The notes beneath the pieces were generated by a model, which was given only the letters and a program-made list of their open reading frames with translations, was not told the DNA's origin and did no database searches. Shown here one piece after another: positions 39,924 to 51,559 of a DNA stretch of 64,000 nucleotides. A program made the translations under genes and the position numbers. How positions within the stretch are numbered: the stretch's first letter is position 1; every line of letters begins with the position of its first letter. This DNA is from Paracyclopina nana. Lineage: Eukaryota > Arthropoda > Copepoda > Cyclopoida > Cyclopettidae. The DNA lies in contig JAGUCH010000008.1 of NCBI GenBank assembly GCA_019096065.1, forward strand, positions 3,663,001 to 3,727,000, read 5' to 3'.

Positions 39924-41621
39924 ATGAAGCGAAGGAAGACCCTCAACGAGGCCACTGTGGCCGTTCTTATCGTCGGCCTCGTCCTCTCAGGATCAATCAG
40001 TTCCGGATTGGCCGGAAGGTTACCCGTCAATAACCAAATTGAGCACCATTCCTCATCGCAGCAAGTGCAGGTAAAAGATATTGTCTTCTTGAGAGGAAGA
40101 AAAATTCAGGAGAGCAAACTTGAGGCCATTCCTTGTCACGAAGGTCAAGCAAATTCAATTATGCGGAGGAGCCTGGAATACAGTATATATCTTGGAGGAG
40201 GGAGGCTACTACATTTAGTGTAGTATACATTGGCTATAACGCATGCAGTCATTTAATGCAGTGGACAAGAAAAGACAAAAGCCATAATACTAGCATGAAA
40301 GCTAGCTTGCACCAGGCTTCTTTGCCTCTTTGATTAGTGGCCTTTTCTTCTTCTTCTTTTGGCCTCGTTTCATTAGGATTCCTTCAAGGACCCAACATGT
40401 AGGTTTGAGTTGCAGCAGAAACAGCGGGAGCAGCTTTTTTTTTTAGGAGGATTTGCTGTTGAAGAACAAACTGTTTGGAACATTAATCTACTTTTGTGAC
40501 AGCCCCTCAGTTCGTGTAAGATTTTAGGGAGGGCCCAATATAGTAACATTATCCTGAGAAAGTTTGCTGCCTCCATGGGTAAATAATTAGGCCAAGTTGG
40601 CTGTCAATCAACGTTTGTGCGGCATTCTGTGAAAAAGACGCGAGCGCAACGACCTCCTAATAATCATATCCAAAATAAGCCATATAAAACTAGTCACGCC
40701 AGCCAGGGCTATTCTCCATTGCTGTACTCCATAATATAATGCTTAGGTGCAAATCTTCTAATTGACAACTCGAATTGCAGGCTACAGCTCGACAAGGAGA
40801 CACTGGCAGCCTTTTAACCACAGTTATCGACCTCGCACTCAAGTACGGCCCTACCCTTTTCAATGCCGTTTTCGGAGGCTCCGAGCAACAGACCACTGAC
40901 AGAATAGAAGAGATTGACGTCAAGGTGTGTTGAGCAAATTGCAAGCTTTTATACTTTGTAAATTGAGTAATTTTTCCTCCTCCACCACAACCGCTATAGA
41001 ACGAAGAGCCATTCAGCACCTCCAATCTCATTTCGATGGCAATCAAGGTGGCCTTGGCCCTTTTTTCTAGTGCCACCTCGGGGGGCATCGACAAATCCGA
41101 TGTTTCTCCAGTGCAAGTGAGTGCATATTCATCATACTCAGCACTTTTGAACGATTCTCATGCTCTTGATTTCCTTTGAAAGAGAAAAAAAATAAGGCTT
41201 TGAGAAAGTTGAGAGATTTTATATACGGCAATTTTAAATGGCCTGAAAACTGTAAACTAATTGATATGCATGTGAAAAGCGTCATATGTGTTCCTTCAAT
41301 GATCACTTCAGTAGTGAAAGGTTGCGTGAGTTGCCCGCACTAATGTTCCGCTAAATAGGTTGATTTTTATTGTTCTTTGTTCCCCAGTCTGTTTTGGGCA
41401 TCGTTATCAGCGCATTGACTGGCAGTGAAAATCCAGATGAAGTATCACTGATGGCAAAGCAAGCTACTGAGGTGAGTAATATTTTGTAGCATGGGATTTT
41501 TGAGTGGATTGTAATCCAGATGAGAGCCATTTGTCTTAATGCGATTATTTTTTATTTTCAGGTTGTTAATATGCTTGTATCCCTGGTGGAAGCACTTCAA
41601 ACCTCGTTCAGCAGCAGTTGA
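39924..41621 (+). CDS. Secreted 183-residue protein of unrecognised function, five exons
   Basis: Exons 39924-40070, 40781-40924, 41000-41116, 41388-41471 and 41562-41621 join in frame; all four introns are phase 0 with good GT-AG sites. The start is ATG after ATA; an acceptor-like CAG just before it suggests a 5' untranslated exon upstream. Residues 10-30 (ATVAVLIVGLVLSGSISSGLA) look like a signal peptide. The mature part has a polar His/Ser/Gln linker and then amphipathic helices: SLLTTVIDLALKYGPTLFNA, LISMAIKVALALFSSA, SVLGIVISALTG and VVNMLVSLVEALQTSF. There is no cysteine and no catalytic motif. It may belong to an uncharacterised arthropod family of small secreted helical proteins; that is recollection, not a search. 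AATAAA lies at 41886-41891. Confidence 0.85.
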
Positions 41622-42449
41622 AAAGGATTAATTAATAATCTTTAGTTATTATTATATTGTTACTCCAGCCACAATGTGATACTCGCAGATGATCTTCAGC
41701 TTAATTTCCCTCCTTCAACTTTACCCAATTTCCACTACAGTTACTATTTTTGCGACTGCAATGACTATACCCTGCTTCTATGGTGCCGTTAATAACTTGT
41801 TGCTCTTTGAAGAAAGAAAAAATATCATTACGATGATTATTGGTTGTTACTTTCCCCAAGAAAGGTGTGTTAATCGTTTATAGAAAATAAATGGGATTTT
41901 CAGTAAATTGGTTTTTATTCACACAGTACGAGTCCTTTTTTGGTAGTAGTATAGTAGGTAACTTTTGGTTTGTTGGTGGTAAAAATCATTTTTCTAGAGC
42001 TCATCATCATCCGGAGGATTTAAAATGCAATGTTAAATTAGGCATTGGCTAGGTCATCATGCACTGTGGGAGAAATCATCACAGCTTTATTCAACATGTC
42101 TGCAAATTCCCAACTGTGTGTATGCATTCAGAATGTAGGCTAAAAAATCAAGGTCCAATTGTTTTTCTTCGGTGTTTGACAACATATGGTTTCCAACACT
42201 GCATGTATCGCATTTTCCCACAGTTTGCTATATTGGTGTATCCCAAAATGAAGAAGCATGAATATAGTAAATAAGAAACAGATGTCAGTAACTGAGTATT
42301 TTCTTGTTCTAGTACAATCATCAAAAACAGCAATCACGATGAGCTACGAAAAACCATGATGATATGATTCGAGAGGGAGCTTCCATTCAATAATCTTGAT
42401 CTATTATTGCACACTCAATTAAATGTGGTGAATTAAGCTGGGGGCACTA

Positions 42450-45400
42450 CTAGAGCACTTGAAAACTTTGGTATTTCCAGGGTGATCCGGATCCTGAACT
42501 ATTCTGGCCGCCCAAGGAGGAGGACACAGAGGATGCCACCGAGGTGGAGAGTCCCAAGACTGATTTGTCAGTGGCTGCGGAGTAGTCCAAGCAGTCTTGG
42601 CTGGGGTTGTTGGAATGCAGCAATGCTGCAGATGAACTCTTTGGTGAACTGTTTGTCTGATATGGTGGCAAGACGTTCTGATTCACCGTAGGCAACGATG
42701 TCACCTGTAAGAACAGGAAAAAAAGAGCTTTAAAAGAGATTATCCGGATCTGTTGGTCGTCGCCGCGCGGGCCTAAATTCGCCGGGTCGGATTAAGCTTC
42801 AAGGAATTCGAGATAATTAGCCCATGTGCTCACGCAACCTTTCAGTTGAGCTGGTGATTAGAAAATAGCGGGCTAGATGGCGAGAATATTGGGGAGAGCA
42901 ATTGGGCTTTGCTCACGGAGGCTCTGGTAGTAATGATTTTTGCCGCCAGGAGGAGCTAATGATACCCCAGCTAATAGCAGCGTAAGCTAAGCGGGCAGAA
43001 AATTGAATTTCGATCTGTTTCTGTTTCCACCCGCCCCGCTACTAGCCCCGATCTAAAAATATTGACCTTCCGAACAACTTTAAAAGCCTCCAGCTCAGAT
43101 ATATTTCAATTCCTTCTCTAATATTTCAGTCTTCTAATTTTTGAAAATCAAGTTTTAATCTTGTTTTGTAGTCATTTTAATGGCAAATTCAGTTATAATT
43201 GCATCCTTTGTAGTACAATTTTCCCAAGAAAATCAACCTTTATACACGGTGGACCTTTCTGGAAAAGGCAGAAAATCTCTACTTTCTTGACAAAAACGCC
43301 AAATATTTCGTTTTTTAAAGTCAAAAAGCCAAATGATAACAATTATGCGACGAACTAGTTTAAGCGACTTTGAAAAAGAATCGGAGGTTACTTCTAATGC
43401 CATCTTTTTTACATTATTCGGAAAAATGTAACTACACCGTGAGCAAAGCCCAATTGACCAAAATTGATCATTGGAAGGTTGGGCCCTCAATTGCACAGTT
43501 TGCGGAACTAAATAGTTGGAATTGGAAACGGATAAACAGATGATGATTCATTATAATACTAATTTGCCCATATAACGAGCCTGCAATTTTCAAATCAATT
43601 CTATATTTTTGGCAAGGTTCAGCCCATTTTAGTGGCATTAGGCAAGTATTTGAAATTTAATGAGGAGCAGCACAAAAACTACTACCGTTTGTTTGAATAT
43701 TATGGTAAAAGTATTGATTCCAGGCCAATTATTGAAAATCTGCATCTGTGCATTAATGGGACATAAAAGCTTTCCAACTTAATAAAGAAAAAAGACAATT
43801 GTGGCCAGTATTTGATCGATATTTGTTGTAGGAGGATATTGAAAAAAGCAACCGCTGAATAAATTATTTGCCAGCCATATCAATTTACTGCATAGGAGAT
43901 TGGTTTCAACAATTTGTAATACTTACAGAGGGTACGTTAAGCGATGAGTGCGATACGCCAGAGCTGAGGTATTCCATGTTTCCATAATAGCAATGTGAGC
44001 TGTAGTTTTGTCCGTACACTTGACTGTTGTAGCACGAATTCTTATCGAGATAGGAGGAGGAAGCCGACATCAAGTCGGCCACAGGCCCAATGTTGGCGGA
44101 GAAGCTGAAATTTGCCAATACATCATTCGCTTTCCAAATACTATCGGCAAAGTTCTACGTATAATTGGCTTTTCTTGGGAAAAGAAATCCCAGCAGCTGC
44201 AGCTCCAATAAAAAACCGTATTTACTTTGTGGCAATTTTGCAGCAGCATTATTTGAAAGTGCACACTTTCATAGATGGCAAATCGCTAATCCTGCAGCAA
44301 TGGCACATTCACGAGGGCAAATCATGATGGCAGCCATATTTGGCCGAATTGCCATCATTAACGCTCTAGTTCATCAGGGTTCAATTCAATTTCACGGTCA
44401 ATGAAAAAGGAGGCTGGCTTTTCAAAAGACGTTGACAATGACATTTTCTGCAAGAGTCATGTCACAACATTGAGCCCGACTATTACCCATATTTTTTTCC
44501 TCCATTGCTGCCGAAAAAAGCAGTGAAATCAGAGTCCGAGTGGCGGCGCAGCTGCGCGCCCCGACAAACTTCCATTAAATTCAATATCTTCATCGTGAGT
44601 CAACAATGGAACAAGGAAAATCACTTTGGGCTCCCAAAGTAACATGTGTCCTATGAAAACAAGCTCTTTCTCACATCATCAAATCTGGTTGAGCGCACCC
44701 CACATCTGTAACGTTCCCAAGATCTACTTCGTGGGCGTGATGGATGCTGCTGCTGCTGTGGCAACACGTGTGAGCAATTGGATGGTTGGTTGAGCAGCCG
44801 ATGTGATGATATGATACCAAATCTTACCCCTACCCATTTTCCCATCAAATAAAAGCCACTCACCTCGCTGGGCTCCAAATGGGATTATATGCAGCCGCAG
44901 ACAGCGACGACTGAGGACTCGTGGAGGCCGTGATGCCCGAGTGGAGGCCGTCCGAGCCCGAGGGCGAGCCTCGGCCGCCTGTGGAGGGAAAAAGTGGGGC
45001 TCTTTGTTAAAATGCTGGCAGTACAACAGCTGGCCAGGTGGCGCCACGGTCGATTTCACTTGAATGGGCCTGAATATGAGTGCTGGTATATGGGAGGGAT
45101 TATTCATTCTACGCACGCTGGCAAAATTGCTTTATTGTGGCGTTCTGCCGCTAATTAAAAAAATGAAAATTGGAAATCTAACATGTAGTATTTGAGAAGC
45201 AATTTCAGGCTATGAATGGTTCCTTGAAATGAGGTGGGAGTTGCGGCCGAATTCTGCTAAAAGCACATATTTACTTACCAGGCTCAAATGGTGAGTCACG
45301 AGAGGGCGTTGATTGCGGGGAAGCTTTGAGTGCCGAGCTCATGGCTAGCGAGGTCACTGAGGACGTTCCATTGGTTGTGCCGTTGTTGCCCAGCTTTTTT

Positions 45401-45922
45401 GGCGGCTTTATCCGGGACGACAAGTTCAACTTGTCGCTAGATGGCGGCGGCTGCTGCTTCGCCTGCTGGCGGCACTTGGCGCGCCGGTTTTTGAACCAAA
45501 CCTGTTAGTCCGAAATTAAAACTTTCCATTACCTTTTTTTATTCGTCTTCACAATACCTGAACTCTCGATTCTGGAAGATTGATTTTAAGCGCGACTTCC
45601 TCCCGCATAAAGATGTCAGGATATCTCGTTTTGCTGAACAGCGACTCCAGCACGTCCAATTGTGCCCTAGTAAATGTGGTCCGCTCTCGCCGCTGCTTCC
45701 TTCCAGGATGACTTGAAAAATTGTAATCTGGAATTGACAAATGGTCGTTGCAATCAATGGGTCGTGAATTCATCCTCGCACAGCTCAATTCGGTTTTAGT
45801 TTGAATTTAGCTTGAATTCGCCTACCCGAGTAGCCCATCGAATGGTGGAGTGTGGCAGCATCCATCGGGCCCATGGGAATGCCCAGCCCATTGACTCCAT
45901 AAGATGGCTTAAAATACGCCAT
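42450..45922 (-). CDS. otd: Orthodenticle/Otx homeobox protein, paralogue B (keeps the ancestral Otx tail)
   Basis: Minus-strand exons 45922-45826, 45727-45558, 45501-45279, 44978-44864, 44104-43927 and 42704-42450 join in frame to 345 residues. The start [20 protein letters not shown] matches the Otx N-terminus. The homeodomain runs [20 protein letters not shown] to [13 protein letters not shown] with lysine 50, which gives TAATCC binding. Its intron falls between residues 46 and 47 (RVQ|VWF), the usual paired-class site. The gene keeps NPIWSPA, like the Otx SIWSP motif, and ends WKYQSFQVL, the Otx tail. An acceptor just upstream of the ATG and a donor at 46450-46449 imply a 5' untranslated exon ending at 46451. 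A minus-strand AATAAA lies at 42091-42086. Otx proteins specify head and brain. It lies 3' of and parallel to paralogue A. Confidence 0.93.
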
Positions 45923-46451
45923 TTATGCTGGAAAAGATAATAATAGCTAGGATGATTGTGATACGGATCTTGCAAGCGAAGGGATTAATATTTGTCAACG
46001 CTGGCTGACCGGAACTTTGTATGGGTGCCGACATTAGCACAAAGTTCTAATCCCCCACAAAAAGGGACCCCAGTGGCGCCATTTGTCTGGATCCATATTT
46101 TCCCAGAAAAATTGCGAGCGAGCAAGGGCGACACCAAAAATAAATAAGACCTTTTCCAAAAAGTGATATCAAATGCTTGAAAGGACCCCTGACAGAGCTG
46201 ATAGCAATCTCTCTGATTGACATCAATAGATATATCCCCCCACATACTATAGTATAATACACAACATCAGACAATTTTTCAAAGAAAGTTATGAGCCATT
46301 GATCCTGGATTAGATTGCGGTTGATTTTTGACAGATCCGAGCTACGTCTTCATTTTTAACTGCTTAATTAGCATTACTTGAGCAATTGCCAGAGAACCAA
46401 TTGAGGCATCTCTTTTAAAACAAAACTAAATTGATAAATGAAGTGCTTACC

Positions 46452-48900
46452 TTTCGCGTATGTTGTATCTCGATAGTTGACGATGGTTGGCTATTAAGAA
46501 TGTGATCAATGAACTTGGAGCAGCTAATCTTTATTTTAAGCTGTTTGTAAATCCGGAGCAGGGCTGCTTTCGGTCGTAGTAGCAGCAGCTAGACAAAAAG
46601 TTTTAAATATACTTGATGATTGCAATCCTCTTTGGTCTGTGTCACTTTCTCTGCTGCTAGTTGAGCTAGTTCGGGCGAGCTTGGAAGCAGCGGTGGCGGA
46701 GTTGGCGAACTGATTCAGAAGAGCAAAATGGCGCAATGGGAGGAGCGAAGTCAGGAACAGAGCCAATCTCTGGCCCGGGACCGACCTCGCGAAGGAGGAC
46801 CATAGCTTCTTCCTTTCTTCCTTTTCTTGACTTGCCTGGCTGCTTCTTGATCAATACTTCACTTGCTTCCAGCCACCCTCATATAATTCCAAAGAGTAGC
46901 ATATTTTCTCTAATACCAAGGCAACTTGATCATCATATGGAAAAGGGACAGAAATCGGGCTGCAAACGTGAGTTGAACTCGCGTGAGATTAGAGGGCCTA
47001 ATTTCTTTGGAATACTGGCAACCGTAGTAGTAGCATATAGCTCTTTGTTATACAAAGGCATTAAGACAAAATCCCATATTTGGTCAGTATCCTAATTTTT
47101 ATGAAGTCTACGTAAAAAATATGGGATATGGGAAAAAGACTGATATGGGTGAGAAAAGTTATTTCACGATCACAATAGGCACAGCAAATCTAAGAAGATT
47201 AGCCAGGGCTCAGCTACTACCAGACTAACTCGAGAGAGAAAATCAGGATTTGGATTTTAAATGGATCAGCCTCGGTTGGTCATTCTTATATCCATATAAT
47301 AACGCGTAAACATGGTACTTTATGAAATAGATAATATAGTGGCGGAAACTATTGCCACAAAATGGAATTATTCGCATGCTTCAAAAAGGAAGACAAAAAG
47401 TAAGAAGATTAACTCAAGTAGGTACTTTAATTCCACGCAAACTGATCATCTTCCCAAAGATGATCTCACGTATATATTCAATTTGGACTCGAAAAAGTTC
47501 CGTCGCCGCTCTTCGTGAAATGAATGCAAAAGTCCGAACATCTGTGTTTGCCCTGGCTGAAAACATAACAATTATTCTTTTTGTAAGCTTTTGTTTCAAC
47601 ATACTAGTATAGCATGTTGCCGTCATAGAGAGGAATGATTTTCATCATCAAGTGCTTTCGAGTTCTTCTCCATGAGCAATAATCGTAAGACGATTAGCAT
47701 GGAATTCATGTCAGACTTTGCATGCGCGCAAAGGAGAATAATTGTAGCTTCATCAGCATTCAAGTTAATCCGAATTCACATGCGAGCATCAGGAAGATTT
47801 TGTAATATTGCTGCCAGGGAACAACTGATCACTTTTGCCACTCCGATTCCCAATTGAGCTAATTCTTCCATATCTTTTACTCACTTCAACCGTCAACTGA
47901 ATATCTAAAATTGGCTCCAATTGAGGCAGCCTCCAGCGAATGAGGCCTTTTTTAATGCTTCCAAAAAGTATGTGATTAGGCCACTCAGTAGCTTTGAGAT
48001 GATCCTCTTACAGCTACATTTTCTGGCTCTAAAGTAGCAACTCTTGTAGCAGCAGCAGTTTTCAAATCCTATTTGGGAGAGAGACGAGCAATCGAGAGGA
48101 GATCATAAATGACTAACACGATAATTTGTATGTCAAACAAAGAATCTGGGTGACGATCATGTGGCGGAATGGCTGTTTGTTTTTTGGATCAGCACCAATG
48201 TACAGTAAAAGCAGCCCCACATTTGCAGCTACATGGCGATGATCGAGGGTAGGATCGAGACACACTAGGGAAGCCGTAAAAATGGTGAAATGTTGCCTCC
48301 ATTTATTCAATAACACGAATACATGCCCTTGCCATCTACTCTAGCATTAATAACCTGAGTAATAACTAATGCTAAAAAAGAAGTGCAATTATGGGCTGCT
48401 TTTTTCATCGAGCCCATCATCTGCTCTCGCGCAGCCATAAATAATGGCATTAGCAGTAGATGAAGGGGGCCCATAAAGTGCAACCATCCAACATGGAGGA
48501 AAAGGGGGGACGAAAAGCACCAAGTCAGCAGCATTAGGAGCCAGATCTTGGATCGATTTTAGCTGGAAAATCTAAGGCTTTGCTTCACTCGGCCGAGTGC
48601 GCACCAGCACTGCAGCGAGTGAGTAGTGAAACGTAATCCTGTAAAGAATGTGGATAATTTGTTTCCGACCACAAAAGGGAAAATGTATCGTGTGTCTCCT
48701 CAAAAAGAATGTCACGACTTGGTTTGCTATAAAGGTACAGAGGAATTTCTAATCCTCAACACCTGCGTGGATAAGCGAGTTGCTAGTAGGCTCCAGCATG
48801 CGCGTGCATGTGTGTTAAAAAAAAACGTTGCAGTAGACATATGATCTGAAAAATCGATTTCGAGTCTCATCTGCCCTCCTCGTGCACAGTGAAATACAGC
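46452..48900. other. Spacer between the two otd genes
   Basis: The 5' untranslated exon of paralogue B should lie near 46452-46750. Beyond it no exon is recognised up to the polyadenylation signal of paralogue A. The spacer is the natural place for shared or private otd enhancers, but no site stands out enough to list. Confidence 0.4.
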
Positions 48901-49027
48901 AGAAGTAGGATAGTAGCTTTATTTCAACATTGTATTTCGCGCGATTGCAGCAAAATGCAGGAGGTCATATCGTACACTGTACAACAAGTGAAACACATTT
49001 ACGAAATGCACTGAAGAACATCATCAT

Positions 49028-51545
49028 CTACAAAAGTTGGTATCGGCCCTCAGAGGCCGCGGCCTGCTGGTACGCGTCGTAGGCATCTGAGCGGAACATG
49101 GCGGCGGAATTGGCCATATTGTACTGCTGCCCGCCGAAGTAAGCCAAATCCATGCCCGGATAGTAAGGATTGTGGTGGTGATATGTGGGGTAGCTTTGAT
49201 GCTGGACGTTGCCGTTAGAGGTCATGGCAGCGGCGGCTGCCGCTGCCGCCGCCGCCGCCGCGGCCGAGCCGGAGCTGCCCGAGTGCGGCGAGCCCCCTGG
49301 CGGCGAAACGTTGCCCGCCTTGACCTGCATGACCAGTGAGGTTGAGGCGGCGTTGGGCGACCTCGAGGATCCACCAGTCATGTCACTAGAGGCGGATGGC
49401 GTCCAAAAATTGCTATAGGGCGAGCTGCCGTTGTTCTCTCCTCCGCCGTACGGGTCATGCCCGCCGCCGGGCAGGTCGTGGCTGTTGAGGCTGCTGGATG
49501 AATTGAGGCCGGGCTGCATGAGAAGCGGCGGCGGCGGCGGCAGGTGGCTGCCCAGTAAGTGATGGCCGCCAGTGTGGTTGTCCATGCCGCCGCTAGATGG
49601 CGTGGCGGCGCTCTCGCTCGTCAGCGACGACGCCGGACTGGTTTCACTTGGCAGGGCGGTGGTGGTTTTGCCAGCCGACTTGCTGCTGCTGTTTTTGGCA
49701 GCCACTGCAGCCGGCTTGTTGTTGTTTGTGCTGTTGTTCGACGAGGCCTCCTTGGATTGTGCATGCTGTTGCCGGCATTTGGCTCTCCTGTTCTTGAACC
49801 AGACCTGCAATTCAAATCTTTTAGACTTTGGCCTTGACACAGCAGCCAGTAATAATAGCACTACTGCAACAGAAGAGCCTAAGCTCTTAATCAGCTTTAC
49901 ATATATAGTCTGGGCGAAATGCTAGTTGGCCCGAAGTTTTCAAGTGCTTTCTAAAAACCGTGAAGCAATTTGATGAGCCAGTTGATTATGTACATGAATA
50001 GGAGATCACATTTCACTTGGCTGGTCTCCCCCCAGTAATAGTAATATGCCAGCTTGCCGGCTCAAGTTGCGTTTTTCCAGTCGGTTGAGGCATTTAAGAA
50101 GGAAACAACAGATAGATATATACCTGAACGCGGGACTCGGGCAAGTTGATCTTCAGCGCCACTTCCTCCCGCATAAAAACGTCCGGGTATCGAGTTTTGC
50201 CAAAGAGAGACTCCAACACGTCAAGTTGCTGCCGTGAAAATGTCGTTCGCTCCCGCCTCTGCTTCTTAACTGAAACACAATCCCAGGATTATTAAATTTA
50301 GTCCCATATTTCTACATGAAGTTGCTTACCTCCGCCATAGTGGAGTGACTGGGACTGGAGCGAGTCAAGACCATGGGACATGCCAAGTGCGGAAAGGCCG
50401 TTCATGTGGTAGGTCGGCGAAGCCTTCAGATACGCCATTGCGCCATGATTGCCCAGACTCTGCGAGAAATGCGACGGGTAAGTCGTCATCTGGAAAGAGA
50501 TCAAAAGAACGCACCTTTTTAGCACCTCTTTTCATCATCATATGAAAGCCCGCCCCCATTCCTCTTTCAGTTTTCTGTCAATATGTCCTTTTTTGATGAG
50601 CTCCCTTATCAATTCCCGACCATGAAGGCAAATCCCTATTCATATTCCATCCGAGGTAAAATCTAGAGCTGCTGCTGCTGCAGTTGCTGGAAATTGCGGC
50701 TGCTGCGAAAAAAGGAACCGTTCGCGTGGAAAAACAGCCATCTGGCATCAATATACTACTACTACTACTACCAGGAGGAGAAGAGCGGAGTTGGCGCCCA
50801 AGTGAAACCGAGGCTGGCTATAGTTGGGACACCCTGGCTATATAGCACTCAGAGATAATCCGTATTCAGTACCTTTCTCCCCAGACGACATGGAGAGAAA
50901 ATTACCCTCCGCCTATACCAAGATGATTCAGCCCCAGCTCACTGAGTCATTTCACATCTTCTCGAGTTTAATGGCTCACTCCATGGCCGAAATTCGAGGA
51001 GATTGCAGTTTGGAGTGGTGGGATCAAATGGGAGCAATAATGGCTGGACTGCTCCAAGCAAGCCGGACAAAAAGCAGCAGTACCAATCACCTGGGCAGTA
51101 ATCCGGATTATTAATTCCAAATGCTTGCAGTTCTCCTCCAATTTGAATTTTCCAGGCACTGCGCTTCCCACCGTGGCGTGGTGCAATGTTAGTTTGCAAA
51201 ACAACAGCTGGGCTCAAGGGCTTTTCAGGAGCAACTCAATCATCATATGTACGAGGAGAGGATGAAAAAAATGAATCCCAATTTGACCATATGGTCGTAA
51301 TATCATGACGACTAATTAGACATTGATTTTATAAAGAGACCCCCCGATGGTTGAGGGCAAACCATGATAGAAATCTCACACGAGCCTTTTTGACATAATA
51401 ACTAGCGTCTCATATTTCAGCAACTTAATATTTTTCATCTAAGCCGAAAATTGCAGGGTTTCTAATATACGACGAAGGCGTTGCCCCGGATCACTCAAGA
51501 TTCAATTGAACCGTGAGAAAAAAAACTACTTACTTCGTATGCCAT
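49028..51545 (-). CDS. otd: Orthodenticle/Otx homeobox protein, paralogue A (diverged C-terminus)
   Basis: Minus-strand exons 51545-51534, 50489-50330, 50269-50124 and 49804-49028 join in frame to 364 residues. The first coding exon gives only MAYE; the next begins with ATG directly after its acceptor, so the start could be either. The N-terminus has [20 protein letters not shown], matching the Otx start. The homeodomain [20 protein letters not shown] to [13 protein letters not shown] has lysine 50 and the 46/47 intron. The 258-residue last exon is Ser/Asn/Gly-rich with FWTPSAS (a weak echo of the SIWSP motif), about 13 alanines, a Tyr/His-rich [20 protein letters not shown] and the end EGRYQLL. 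It has no WKFQVL-like tail. A minus-strand AATAAA lies at 48923-48918. Exon phases at the two shared introns equal those of paralogue B, which proves tandem duplication. Confidence 0.92.
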
Positions 51546-51559
51546 GACGGCGAGCACGA

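Noticed and set aside
49209-49925. Plus-strand frames over otd paralogue A
   Set aside because: Antisense readings of the polyalanine and Ser/Gly-rich exon.
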